NCBI GenBank assembly: GCA_910585215.1
Contig: CAJUDQ010000011.1
Span: 1-44,477 of the forward strand
Direction: 5' to 3'
DNA from: an uncultured Lachnospiraceae bacterium
GTDB lineage: Bacteria; Bacillota; Clostridia; Lachnospirales; Lachnospiraceae
Length of the DNA: 44,477 nucleotides
The number at the start of each line of letters is the position of its first letter. Position 1 is the first letter of the stretch. The notes beneath the pieces are model-generated. The model searched no databases and was not told the DNA's origin. It saw nothing but the letters and a program-made list of their open reading frames with translations. The position numbers and the translations under genes are program-made. Of the stretch, positions 35,056-43,177 are shown in pieces.

Positions 35056-36615
35056 ATGAAGAAACAACTATTTTTGGGGGCACTGACAGTAACAGGAATT
35101 GTCTGTGTGTGTGGCTGTGGCAAGTCAACTTCAGACAATAAGGGAGAAGAAAAAGGAAAACCAGAGACAGAACCGATTACCGTGGAGAAAAGCGAGTACC
35201 ATAATCCGATTACAGGCTTTGGAAAAGATGGAACACTGCGTTATGGCGGAGACCCTGCCGCAATGGTAGACGGTGATGTGGTATATTTGTATACCGGACA
35301 TGATACAGCTTCAAATGAGTCTTATGTGATACCGGAGTGGCAGTGCTATTCCAGTCGTGATATGAAAGAATGGACGTATGAGGGAGTCATTTTATCCTGT
35401 AAGGATATTACATGGGCAGATAACAATTCGGCATGGGCGGCGCAGACAGTAAAGCATTACAGTACAGCCGAGGGAAAAGATAAGTATTACTTCTATTTCT
35501 GTTCTTGGGACAGTACTTCTGAAGGAAAGCAGTCAATAGGGGTAGCTGTTTCCGACAGTCCGACGGGACCGTTTCAGGATATTGGACATCCTCTGGTAAA
35601 GGGAACTGTGACAACCAACGAATCCTCCGGCTGGAATGATATCGACCCTACGGCATGGGTGGAGACCGATGAGAATGGAGAGGAACACCGATATTTAGGA
35701 TGGGGAAATGGAAAATATTATATCTGTGAGCTCAATGAAGACATGATTTCTGTAAAGGATTTGGATGGTGACGGAGCCATTACGTTTGGAAAGGATATTT
35801 TGGAGAAGACACCTCCTGAAAGTTATACAGAGGCACCATGGTTTTATCGCAGACAGGATGAAAATGGAAACTATTATGGGGATTATTATCTGTTTTATGC
35901 CTATGGATGGAGAGAGCAGATGGCATATGCGACCACTGATGATTTGATAAATGGAGAATGGAAGTTTGGCGGTATTATTATGGAGCCGTCAGCTACGTCA
36001 AACACAAATCATATGTCGGTAATTGATTTTCAGGGTAAGACTTATTTTATTTATCACAATGGTTCGCTGGAAAAGGGAAGCGGGTTTCGAAGAGTTGCAT
36101 GTGTGGAAGAGATTTCCATTCAGGAAAATGGAGAGATTTCCTATATTCCTGAGACGGCAGCAGGACCTTTTGGTACAGCGACGGTTATAAAAAGCAAGTC
36201 AGGACAGATAATCAGTCACAAGGCATTTCATAATTCTTCTGATGATGGTGTGTATCCATATTTAAGCCTTGATGTGGGACCTGAACTGAGTAAGGAGGAA
36301 GCAGATGGCTTGTGGGTGCTGGTTCCGGGAAAAACAGATACGAAAAATGAGAATTATGTATCGATTGTTTCTTATAATAAACCTGGGCTATATATTACAG
36401 GACTGAATAAGCTTGTGAAGCTTTCTCAAAATGCACATGGCAATCTGATAGATGCACAGACCTTTAAAACGGTAAAGGGTCTTTCCGGTGATGGCGTTTC
36501 CTTTGAGAGTGTTGCAGAGCCGGGAATGTATATTACCACAACAGACACAAGTGTTATGAAGATGACAGATGGTTCAGATAAGGATGCATGTACTTTTTAT
36601 CTGACGAATAAATAG
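35056..36615 (+). CDS. GH43-family glycoside hydrolase lipoprotein
   Basis: A 519-residue exported lipoprotein (signal peptide, lipidated C21 in VCGC). The first domain, about residues 45-380, is a five-bladed glycoside hydrolase family 43 fold, acting on arabinose- or xylose-containing plant polysaccharides. Catalytic candidates are D66 (YGGDPAAMV), D197 (NDIDPTAW) and E259 (YTEAPWFY). A second beta-rich domain, about 400-519, with PGLYITGLNKLVKLSQ and EPGMYITTTDTSVMKM looks like an AbfB-like carbohydrate-binding trefoil, which supports arabinofuranosidase-type activity. The start is the ATG at 35056 behind GAGGAAAT; the frame is open to 35032. A terminator follows. Confidence 0.9.
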   Translation: MKKQLFLGALTVTGIVCVCGCGKSTSDNKGEEKGKPETEPITVEKSEYHNPITGFGKDGTLRYGGDPAAMVDGDVVYLYTGHDTASNESYVIPEWQCYSSRDMKEWTYEGVILSCKDITWADNNSAWAAQTVKHYSTAEGKDKYYFYFCSWDSTSEGKQSIGVAVSDSPTGPFQDIGHPLVKGTVTTNESSGWNDIDPTAWVETDENGEEHRYLGWGNGKYYICELNEDMISVKDLDGDGAITFGKDILEKTPPESYTEAPWFYRRQDENGNYYGDYYLFYAYGWREQMAYATTDDLINGEWKFGGIIMEPSATSNTNHMSVIDFQGKTYFIYHNGSLEKGSGFRRVACVEEISIQENGEISYIPETAAGPFGTATVIKSKSGQIISHKAFHNSSDDGVYPYLSLDVGPELSKEEADGLWVLVPGKTDTKNENYVSIVSYNKPGLYITGLNKLVKLSQNAHGNLIDAQTFKTVKGLSGDGVSFESVAEPGMYITTTDTSVMKMTDGSDKDACTFYLTNK

Positions 36616-36634
36616 TTTTTTCATATGTAGGAAA

Positions 36635-36668
36635 CTGCTCATTAACAATAATGAGCAGCTCCGTTTTT
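36635..36668 (+). terminator. Hairpin terminator after GH43
   Basis: CTGCTCATTA (36635-36644) and TAATGAGCAG (36649-36658) form a perfect 10-bp stem with an ACAA loop; CTCCG separates it from T5. It also lies 105 nt beyond the end of the convergent tetrad-repeat gene and may serve both strands. Confidence 0.65.
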
Positions 36669-36762
36669 GGACTGTCGTATAATCAGTGTTTTACTGTCTG
36701 TATATCAGATAGCTTTTGGCTGGTTATATAACAGGCATTGACTGAAGGAATCTGATAGGAAA

Positions 36763-36984
36763 CTATCTGCAGTCTCTGCAATCCTGAGAAGAATTCTTAG
36801 AAGAGTTTTTGGAAGAATTCTTGCTGTTATTCTGTGTATTGTTCTGAGTAGAATTATCAGAAGAATTCTGAGTAGAGTTGCTTGTTGTGTTGCTTGTAGA
36901 GTTCTTTGAAGTGCTGTTGTAGCTGTTCTTGTAGCTGTTGTTTGTAGAGTTGCTTGTTGAGTTGTTTGTTGAATTCTTTGCCAT
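36763..36984 (-). CDS. 73-residue Asn/Ser tetrad-repeat protein, probable spore protein
   Basis: I do not recognise a named family with certainty. After MA, the protein is almost wholly built from four-residue units of the form x-N-[STN]-[STY] (KNST, NNST, SNST, QNSS, KNSS). By my count there are 20 Asn and 22 Ser in 73 residues. One short slip occurs near residue 22. The end is QDCRDCR with two cysteines. No membrane segment or signal peptide is seen. Translation is credible because AGGAGG (36993-36998) sits at ideal distance. Upstream on this strand GAATA and CATACTA are 17 bp apart, matching the sigma-G forespore consensus. I infer a small forespore or spore protein, similar in style to other Asn-rich clostridial spore peptides. 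Confidence 0.75.
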   Translation of the reverse strand: MAKNSTNNSTSNSTNNSYKNSYNSTSKNSTSNTTSNSTQNSSDNSTQNNTQNNSKNSSKNSSKNSSQDCRDCR

Positions 36985-37045
36985 GATAAGCCTCCTAAAC
37001 TGCAGTTTTTTAAACTGAAATGCTTGTTGTTTTTAGTTACATACT

Positions 37046-37074
37046 TAGTATGAAAAAAATTTTAAAAAATATTC
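37046..37074 (-). promoter_or_regulatory. Sigma-G-like promoter for the tetrad-repeat gene
   Basis: On the minus strand GAATA (37074-37070) and CATACTA (37052-37046) are 17 bp apart, fitting the sigma-G pattern G[AC]AT[AG]...CATnnTA. No good sigma-A -35 is present. Confidence 0.6.
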
Positions 37075-37084
37075 AAAAAAACGC

Positions 37085-37113
37085 TTGCATTTTTCGACAA
37101 TCTGTATTAGAAT
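37085..37113 (+). promoter_or_regulatory. Promoter of the small RNA candidate
   Basis: TTGCAT (37085-37090) and TAGAAT (37108-37113), 17 bp apart, pointing right; start near 37120. Confidence 0.6.
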
Positions 37114-37119
37114 TAGATT

Positions 37120-37230
37120 TGTAAAAAGAAATAACCCTTCAAATGTTTCTTTTTATGTTATAACCCCTTATTAATTATTTATACTCCCCTCAATACCTCG
37201 TGGCTCCCCCGCGAGGTATTACTTTTCTTT
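37120..37230 (+). ncRNA. Candidate C-rich small RNA of about 110 nt
   Basis: Two perfect hairpins are packed into a gene-free stretch behind a promoter. Hairpin 1 is TAAAAAGAAA/TTTCTTTTTA (37122-37131 and 37146-37155), with a 14-nt loop containing CCCTT. A single-stranded linker has ACCCCTT and CTCCCCTC. Hairpin 2 is AATACCTCG/CGAGGTATT (37192-37200 and 37212-37220), with loop TGGCTCCCCCG and tail ACTTTTCTTTT, a credible terminator. The sequence codes for no ORF of note. C-rich loops of this kind (UCCC) in Firmicute small RNAs pair with Shine-Dalgarno sequences. It could instead be an untranslated leader of the next gene with an attenuator. Confidence 0.55.
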
Positions 37231-37307
37231 TATGAAAAATTGTCCTGTAGCAGAAAAGCAGCAGCGGCATATATTAAAAGTATCATCAGATAAAAAGAAG
37301 GGATAGT

Positions 37308-37616
37308 ATGTATATAGAAAATATTTCTGCAAAAGAACTCAGACAATATATATATGACAGAAAATATGAGATTATTGATTTAAGAAATTTTGCCGAGTAT
37401 CAGCAGGCTCATGTTGTAAATTCGGTTCATATAGCTTCTGAAGATATTTTCTCCGAACATCTTGAAAAAATTACAAAGAAAAATGTGATTCTGTATTGCG
37501 ACAGAGGTGGAGAAAGTATTCGAATAGCTAGAATTCTGGCTTCAAAGGGATATGATGTAAAAAATGTCATAGGGGGCTTTTATGAAATAAAAATTTATGC
37601 AGATATTCTGGCATAA
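37308..37616 (+). CDS. Rhodanese-like sulfurtransferase domain protein
   Basis: A 102-residue single rhodanese domain, cytosolic, that carries sulfane sulfur on a cysteine. IIDLRNFAEYQQAHVVNSVHI (about 22-42) is the CH2A-type segment, and the active-site loop is YCDRGGES with C64. GYDVKNVIGGF follows as the usual C-terminal strand and helix. The active-site loop DRGGES is slightly longer in charge than the common RSGxRS. AAGGG lies at 6-7 nt from the ATG. The partner or acceptor is not evident. Confidence 0.87.
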   Translation: MYIENISAKELRQYIYDRKYEIIDLRNFAEYQQAHVVNSVHIASEDIFSEHLEKITKKNVILYCDRGGESIRIARILASKGYDVKNVIGGFYEIKIYADILA

Positions 37617-37837
37617 AGTATTGTTGAGCAATCAACGCAATCAGCCTCTGGCTGGTTACATAGAAGTGGCCAATTTATATGATTTTTATGCAATTTTAAT
37701 GGAAATATGGATTGACAAAATCATATAGAAGGAATTACAATTTAAGAAGCAAATATAACAGAAATACATGCTATCTGTAGGAAGAAGTATTCAAAAGAGC
37801 AGATATTTAAATAAAAGAATATTTAAATGGAGAATTT

Positions 37838-38992
37838 ATGAAAAGATATCAGTTAATGGCTCCATGCCATTTCGGAGTGGAGAGCATTTTAAAAAAAGAA
37901 ATTATAGATTTGGGATATGAAATTACATCTGTGGAAGATGGAAGAGTAACTTTTGAAGGAGATGCCGAAGCAGTTTGCAGAGCGAATATTTTTTTGAGAA
38001 CAGCAGAGCGTATTATGATTCAGGCAGGACGTTTTCACGCAACGACCTATGAAGAATTGTTTGAGGGAATTAAAGCAATTGAATGGGAGGAATTTCTTCC
38101 TGCAGATGCAAAGTTCTGGGTAACAAAAGCCTCTTCTGTAAAGAGTAAATTATTCAGTCCTTCTGATATTCAAAGAATCGTAAAAAAAGCCATAGTGGAA
38201 AGATTAAAAGGCAAATATGATATAGCATGGTTCGAGGAAACCGGCGCCAGTTATCCTGTCAGAGTTTTTTTATTGAAGGATGAAGCTGTTGTGGGAATTG
38301 ATAGCTCTGGAGAGTCGCTTCACAAGAGAGGATATCGAAAGCTGGCCTCAAAAGCACCGATATCAGAGACGCTGGCAGCTGCTTTAATTATGTTGACTCC
38401 ATGGAAAAAGGACAGGATTCTGATTGACCCCTTTTGCGGCAGCGGAACTTTTCCAATAGAGGCTGCTATGATGGCGGCAAATATTGCACCTGGAGTAAAC
38501 AGAGAGTTTCCAGCTCAGGAATGGGACAATGTGATTCCTAAAAAGATATGGTATGAAGCTGTGGAAGAGGCGGATGAGCTGGTGGATTTGGATGTTCATA
38601 CAGATATTCAGGGATATGACATAGACAGTGATGTAATTAAAATTGCAAGAGGAAATGCAGCGCTTGCAGGTGTGGATAAACTGATTCATTTTCAGCAAAG
38701 AGATGTCAAAGAGTTGAGTCACAATAAAAAATATGGGTTTTTGATTACAAATCCGCCGTATGGGGAACGGCTGGAGGAAAAATCAGCATTGCCAGATTTG
38801 TATGGTACGCTTGGAGAGAGATTCAGAAAGCTTGATGACTGGTCAGCATATATTATTACTGCCTGTGAAGAAACAGAGAAATATATGGGACAAAAGGCAG
38901 ATAAAAACAGAAAGATTTATAATGGAATGATAAAGACTTATTATTATCAGTTTATGGGAAAGAAACCGCCAAAGCGTACAAAGCAGCAGTAG
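37838..38992 (+). CDS. THUMP-domain 23S rRNA guanine methyltransferase (RlmL/YpsC type)
   Basis: A 384-residue SAM-dependent RNA methyltransferase. N-terminal ferredoxin-like and THUMP regions (about 1-160; opening MAPCHFGVESILKKEI) bind RNA. The C-terminal Rossmann domain has motif I LIDPFCGSGTFPIEAAMMA (about 195-213) and the catalytic NPPYGERL (about 304-311). Length and motifs match the single-domain RlmL/YpsC family, which in E. coli makes N2-methylguanosine in 23S rRNA. The second (RlmK) half of the enterobacterial protein is absent, as is normal in Firmicutes. AATGGAGAA precedes the ATG. Confidence 0.9.
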   Translation: MKRYQLMAPCHFGVESILKKEIIDLGYEITSVEDGRVTFEGDAEAVCRANIFLRTAERIMIQAGRFHATTYEELFEGIKAIEWEEFLPADAKFWVTKASSVKSKLFSPSDIQRIVKKAIVERLKGKYDIAWFEETGASYPVRVFLLKDEAVVGIDSSGESLHKRGYRKLASKAPISETLAAALIMLTPWKKDRILIDPFCGSGTFPIEAAMMAANIAPGVNREFPAQEWDNVIPKKIWYEAVEEADELVDLDVHTDIQGYDIDSDVIKIARGNAALAGVDKLIHFQQRDVKELSHNKKYGFLITNPPYGERLEEKSALPDLYGTLGERFRKLDDWSAYIITACEETEKYMGQKADKNRKIYNGMIKTYYYQFMGKKPPKRTKQQ

Positions 38993-39050
38993 AGAATAAA
39001 GTGACGGTGAGATGATAAAGCTGTACCCATCGTTTTATCTGCTGTTTTTT
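38984..39050 (+). terminator. Terminator overlapping the end of the methyltransferase gene
   Basis: CAGCAG, the last two sense codons, pairs with CTGCTG (39039-39044). Inner pairs ATAAA/TTTAT and ACGGTG/CATCGT extend the structure, and T6 follows at 39045-39050. Confidence 0.6.
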
Positions 39051-39081
39051 CAATTATTTTTTACAAAGTCGGAGGAAAATA

Positions 39082-40788
39082 ATGAAAAGTAGGGTTAGTT
39101 ATCTGTTTATCGCCGTTTTTCTGTGTATAGGAGGATATATTGTTTTTCAGGGAATTACGAAAACAGAATATATTGTTCAGGGCTATGCCATGGAGAACAT
39201 TGCAGATGAATGGAAAAGTACAATATCATACAGTGTAAATAACAATGGTTTTTCTCTTTATGTAGATGGTGTGGAGATTAATGCAAAAAAACATGGAATT
39301 TATATGGATACTTCCATGACGCTTATGATTCCCTATACAGAATACAGGGGATTGTTTAATTGTGCTGTAAATTTTTATCAGGAAGAGAAACGGCTGGTTA
39401 TTGAAAAAGCGAATGTGGAAATAGAATTAAAGCCGGACAGCAATGAGATTTCCGTAAACGGTGCAAAATATGTATTGACAACACCACTGACTTATAAAGA
39501 AGATATGCTATATGTTCCAATCGATGCTGCAGTTCGGGGTATGGGTTATATGTGCAATTGGGATATTAATAAAAATATTGCAACTGTAATTAATGACAAT
39601 CCCGAGAATACAATTCTTCCCTATCGATACAGCTATGTGGATAAAGGAAAAAATACTGAAGTAAGGAGTCAGGGCAGTCTTGGGACATGCTGGGCAACTG
39701 CGGCGCTTACGGCACTGGAGACCTCTCTTATGCCGGAAGAAAGGCTTGTCTTTTCTGCAGACCATATGTCTTTGAATAATTCGTTTAATTTGAATCAATA
39801 TGAGGGTGGGTCAAGTACAATGTCTACCGCGTATCTTCTGGCATGGCAGGGACCTGTGCTGGAAGCAGATGACCCCTATGGAGACGGAATGACAAATCCT
39901 GATTTAAAGCCGGTCAAGCATGTACAGGAAGTTCAAATGCTTGAATCAAAGGATTTGCAGAAAATCAAGGAAATGGTATACAAGTATGGAGGGGTTCAGA
40001 GCTCACTGTATACTACGATGTTAAACTCTTATGATTATAGCAAATATTATAATGAAAAAACTCATTCTTATTGTTATTTGGGAGGAGAAAAGCCGAATCA
40101 TGATATTGTGATTATCGGATGGGATGACAACTATCCAAAAGAATATTTTAATGCAGATATAGAGAGTGACGGGGCTTTTATCTGTCAAAATAGCTGGGGA
40201 ACAGATTTTGGAGAAAATGGAATATTTTATGTTTCCTATTATGATTCCAATATAGGCATGCATAATATTGTGTATACAAGAGTAGAAGATGTAGATAATT
40301 ATGCCAGAATTTATCAGTCAGATTTATGCGGATGGGTAGGAAGACTTGGCTATGAAAAGGAAGAAGCATATTTTGCCAATGCATATACTGCAGGAGAAGC
40401 AGGATTTATCAGTGCAGCGGGCTTTTATGCAACAGGAGGGAATACAAAATATGAGATATATATCTGTACTGATTTTTCAGATTCCAGTTCCTTAAATGGT
40501 GATTTGATTAAGACGGCAGAAGGAGTTGTGGCAAATGAGGGGTATTATACAATTGATTTTGATGAAATAGTAAAGGTAGATGCAGGACAGAAGTTTGCAG
40601 TTATGGTTAAAATTAATACTCCAGGTGCAAAGAAACCGGTTGCAGTGGAGTATGTAAGTGACCATTTTACCAAGACTGCAGATATTACAGATGGAGAGGG
40701 CTATGTAAGTGCAGACGGAAAGGAATGGGTCAATACGGAGCAGTCTTATGCATGTAATATTTGTCTGAAATGTTATACAAGAAAATAA
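39082..40788 (+). CDS. Secreted or membrane-anchored papain-like (C1) cysteine protease with stalk domain
   Basis: A 568-residue protein with an N-terminal signal or anchor helix (about 6-23) and a copper-amine-oxidase-N-like stalk domain (about 48-175, with SVNGAKYVLTTPL and MLYVPIDAAVRGMGY). The C1 peptidase domain (about 180-400) has Q197 and C203 in RSQGSLGTCWATA, H340 in PNHDIVIIGWDDN, and N370 in CQNSWGTDFGENG, a complete papain catalytic set. The C-terminal region (about 415-566) has YEKEEAYFANAYTAGEAGF and matches the lectin-like domain that often follows bacterial C1 peptidases. Its target is not known; it acts outside the cell. GGAGGAAAAT precedes the ATG. Confidence 0.9.
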   Translation: MKSRVSYLFIAVFLCIGGYIVFQGITKTEYIVQGYAMENIADEWKSTISYSVNNNGFSLYVDGVEINAKKHGIYMDTSMTLMIPYTEYRGLFNCAVNFYQEEKRLVIEKANVEIELKPDSNEISVNGAKYVLTTPLTYKEDMLYVPIDAAVRGMGYMCNWDINKNIATVINDNPENTILPYRYSYVDKGKNTEVRSQGSLGTCWATAALTALETSLMPEERLVFSADHMSLNNSFNLNQYEGGSSTMSTAYLLAWQGPVLEADDPYGDGMTNPDLKPVKHVQEVQMLESKDLQKIKEMVYKYGGVQSSLYTTMLNSYDYSKYYNEKTHSYCYLGGEKPNHDIVIIGWDDNYPKEYFNADIESDGAFICQNSWGTDFGENGIFYVSYYDSNIGMHNIVYTRVEDVDNYARIYQSDLCGWVGRLGYEKEEAYFANAYTAGEAGFISAAGFYATGGNTKYEIYICTDFSDSSSLNGDLIKTAEGVVANEGYYTIDFDEIVKVDAGQKFAVMVKINTPGAKKPVAVEYVSDHFTKTADITDGEGYVSADGKEWVNTEQSYACNICLKCYTRK

Positions 40789-40901
40789 CAAAATAGTTGA
40801 TGTTTATTGTTTATTTAAGAGAAATTTCAACAGGAAGATTTTGACAGCAATAAACAGGACAATAAAAGTTTTAAGAGAAAATAGTTTAAGAGGAAAATGA
40901 T

Positions 40902-41513
40902 ATGTGCAGTAAAAAAAAGATTATATTTGCAACTACAAATGAAGGAAAGATGAAGGAAATACGTATGATTATGGAGGGGCTTGATATTGAACTGCTGTCT
41001 TTAAAGGATGCGGGAATCAGCGTAGATATCAAGGAGGATGGAAAGACATTTGAGGAAAATGCAGTGATTAAAGCCAGAACAATCTGTGAACTTACAGGGG
41101 AGATGGTTCTGGCGGATGACTCGGGACTTGAAGTAGACTATATGGATAAGGCACCAGGAGTATTGTCTGCAAGATATCTTGGTGAGGAGACACCCTATCA
41201 TATGAAAAATCAGGCGATTTTGGACAATTTAAAAGAAGCTGTGGGACAAGAGAGAAGTGCAAGATTTGTATGTGTGATTGCGGCAGCATTTCCTGATGGA
41301 AAAATACTGACAACAAGGGGTACGATTGAAGGACTGATTGGATTTGAGGAAAAGGGAACAAATGGATTTGGTTATGACCCGCTTCTGTATGTTCCAGAGT
41401 ATGGTATGACTACAGGAGAAATGGAATCTGAATTAAAAAACCAGATTAGCCACAGGGGAAAGGCGTTGAGGTTGATGAAGGAAAAATTAGGTTATGAAGA
41501 TTTTGATAATTAG
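40902..41513 (+). CDS. rdgB: Non-canonical purine NTP pyrophosphatase (RdgB/HAM1)
   Basis: A 203-residue enzyme that hydrolyses dITP, ITP and XTP to monophosphates, keeping deaminated purines out of nucleic acid. FATTNEGKMKEI (8-19), the catalytic aspartate in LADDSGLEVD, GVLSARYLGE, FGYDPLLYVPEYG and the C-terminal ISHRGKALR are exact family motifs. AAGAGGAAAAT precedes the ATG. Its last 20 nt overlap the phosphoesterase gene. The pairing of a DNA/RNA-pool cleaner with a YfcE-like phosphoesterase is a common clostridial arrangement. Confidence 0.95.
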   Translation: MCSKKKIIFATTNEGKMKEIRMIMEGLDIELLSLKDAGISVDIKEDGKTFEENAVIKARTICELTGEMVLADDSGLEVDYMDKAPGVLSARYLGEETPYHMKNQAILDNLKEAVGQERSARFVCVIAAAFPDGKILTTRGTIEGLIGFEEKGTNGFGYDPLLYVPEYGMTTGEMESELKNQISHRGKALRLMKEKLGYEDFDN

Positions 41514-41982
41514 TGATACACATGGACTTTTATGGTATTTGGATGAAGTTTTGAAAAAGGTGGGGCTAATAGACATGCTGATTCATTGTGGAGATATACA
41601 GAAGGACGAGGACCCTATCAAGGAGGCAGTAAATTGTCCTGTATATATGGTAGCGGGAAATAATGATTTTGGCAGTTTATTAGAGAAGGAACTTTTTTTG
41701 AATATTGGAAACTATCATATTATGGTTACGCATGGACATAGATATTCAGTCGGATATGGACTGGATATGCTGGCAGCTTCTGCAAAGAGCAAGGGGGCGG
41801 ATATTGTGATGTTTGGGCACACGCATGTGCCACTGATTAAGAAAGTAGATGGGATTACCCTGATTAATCCGGGCAGTATTACGATTCCAAGACAGTCGGG
41901 CAGAAGACCAAGCTATGCATTTATGGAGATTGACAGAGAGGGAGAAGCACATTTTACAATTGCGGAGTTAGTGCAGAAGTAA
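41494..41982 (+). CDS. YfcE/MJ0936-type metallophosphoesterase
   Basis: A 162-residue calcineurin-like phosphodiesterase. Metal-binding motifs are complete: ISDTHG (6-11), IHCGDIQ, VAGNND, THGHRYS and FGHTHVP. The family hydrolyses small phosphodiesters such as bis-p-nitrophenyl phosphate in vitro, and the natural substrate is unclear. The start ATG lies inside rdgB (20-nt overlap), indicating translational coupling. A 195-bp AT-rich gap without genes then leads to the tRNA promoter. Confidence 0.92.
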   Translation: MKILIISDTHGLLWYLDEVLKKVGLIDMLIHCGDIQKDEDPIKEAVNCPVYMVAGNNDFGSLLEKELFLNIGNYHIMVTHGHRYSVGYGLDMLAASAKSKGADIVMFGHTHVPLIKKVDGITLINPGSITIPRQSGRRPSYAFMEIDREGEAHFTIAELVQK

Positions 41983-42095
41983 AAAGTTGAGGTTAGAGTG
42001 AAGGATGAAATTGACACAAGAATAAAGTAATTTCGGTGTTTTTGTGGAATAATTTTTGTCAGAAGAAAAAAATTGAAAATAAATGAAAAAAAGTG

Positions 42096-42124
42096 TTGAC
42101 AAAAAGTGGGACCTGATTTATAAT
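42096..42124 (+). promoter_or_regulatory. Promoter of the tRNA cluster
   Basis: TTGACA (42096-42101), 17-bp spacer, TATAAT (42119-42124): a perfect sigma-A consensus, as suits stable RNA. Confidence 0.92.
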
Positions 42125-42177
42125 GTATCTTGTCGCTGCAAGAGAAAAGAAAATACAGATTGCAGTGCAGAGTACAC

Positions 42178-42252
42178 CGGGGTGTGGCTCAGCTTGGCTA
42201 GAGCGCTTGATTTGGGATCAAGAGGTCGCAGGTTCGAATCCTGTCACCCCGA
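42178..42252 (+). tRNA. tRNA-Pro (anticodon TGG)
   Basis: Acceptor CGGGGTG/CACCCCG, D stem GCTC/GAGC, anticodon stem CTTGA/TCAAG with TTTGGGA, T loop TTCGAAT, discriminator A. First in the cluster; CCA not encoded. Confidence 0.95.
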
Positions 42253-42269
42253 CTTGTAAACTATATTAT

Positions 42270-42340
42270 GCGGGTGTAGTTCAATGGTAGAACACTAGCC
42301 TTCCAAGCTAGATACGTGGGTTCGATTCCCATCACCCGCT
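42270..42340 (+). tRNA. tRNA-Gly (anticodon TCC)
   Basis: Acceptor GCGGGTG/CACCCGC, anticodon stem CTAGC/GCTAG with loop CTTCCAA, T loop TTCGATT, discriminator T as usual for glycine. Confidence 0.95.
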
Positions 42341-42378
42341 TTCACACTGTAGTACAGTGTGTTCGCTAAGATTCATAC

Positions 42379-42452
<74 letters not shown>

Positions 42453-42491
42453 TTTTCGCATCTGTTCACTGGGATGCGTCTCATATGATAT

Positions 42492-42566
42492 GGTGGGTAT
42501 AGCGCAGTTGGTTAGCGCGCCAGATTGTGGCTCTGGAGGCCCAGGGTTCGAATCCCTGTATCCACC
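42492..42566 (+). tRNA. tRNA-His (anticodon GTG)
   Basis: Acceptor GTGGGTA/TATCCAC with the extra G-1 (42492) opposite C73 (42566) typical of tRNA-His; D stem GCGC; anticodon stem CCAGA/TCTGG with TTGTGGC; T stem CAGGG/CCCTG. Confidence 0.95.
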
Positions 42567-42584
42567 CTCTTACATTTTGTAAGA

Positions 42585-42603
42585 TTATCGCCAAGCATTA
42601 GGC
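42585..42603 (+). repeat. Partial duplicate of the tRNA-Gln D arm
   Basis: TATCGCCAAGC followed by ATTAGGC duplicates the tRNA-Gln segment starting at 42611 (TATCGCCAAGCGGTAAGGC) 26 bp upstream of it. It is too short to be a tRNA. Confidence 0.6.
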
Positions 42604-42605
42604 TT

Positions 42606-42678
42606 AGGGCTATCGCCAAGCGGTAAGGCACAGGACTTTGACTCCTGCATCTCGTTGGTTCGAATCCAACTAGCCCTG
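42606..42678 (+). tRNA. tRNA-Gln (anticodon TTG)
   Basis: Acceptor AGGGCTA/TAGCCCT, anticodon stem CAGGA/TCCTG with loop CTTTGAC, T loop TTCGAAT, discriminator G. Confidence 0.93.
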
Positions 42679-42727
42679 TTAAGCAGGGAGATTTTTAGGA
42701 GCTGCCTGTAAGAATAAAATAAGATAT

Positions 42728-42800
42728 GGGATACTAGCTCAGTCGGTAGAGCACTTGACTTTTAATCAAGTTGTCCCGGGTTCGATTCCCGGGTGTCTCA
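42728..42800 (+). tRNA. tRNA-Lys (anticodon TTT)
   Basis: Acceptor GGGATAC/GTGTCTC (two G-T pairs), D stem GCTC/GAGC, anticodon stem CTTGA/TCAAG with CTTTTAA, T stem CCGGG/CCCGG region, discriminator A. Last in the cluster. Confidence 0.95.
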
Positions 42801-42808
42801 TTAAAGAA

Positions 42809-42851
42809 AATAACTGGAAGTCTTGAAATATAAAGGCTTCCAGTTATTTTT
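42809..42851 (+). terminator. Terminator of the tRNA cluster
   Basis: AATAACTGGAAG (42809-42820) pairs perfectly with CTTCCAGTTATT (42837-42848), followed by a T run. Confidence 0.92.
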
Positions 42852-43177
42852 ATGAATTGTATTAACACTGTATTTCTTTTCTATCTTTTAAATGATTTAA
42901 TTCATTTTCTGTAAATAGTCTTAATAAGAACATTATTATTAAAGTGGACTACCCGTTGTTTAAAGCTAGTAGGAGTTGGAGTAGCCTTTTTCAAATATCA
43001 ATTTTAATGTAATTACTATAGTTTTTAACAATTACTCACAGCGGTCATAATATTTTGATTCGCTATTTTATAACCTCTCTACCATTTTCCAAATACGAAT
43101 TAAATAAGGTAATATATTTTTAATGTATATTTATATAGTATGCTCATACTAGGTTATAGATAAAAATATTATATGTA
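42852..43177. other. AT-rich gene-free stretch between tRNAs and the XRE gene
   Basis: No ORF with a ribosome site is visible. It holds a weak hairpin with T5 (42946-42991, GG-CTAC/GTAG-CC with a bulged A) and a palindrome TAGTATG-CT-CATACTA (43136-43151). The change to lower GC and small regulators after the tRNA cluster is what an integrated element edge would show. Confidence 0.45.
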
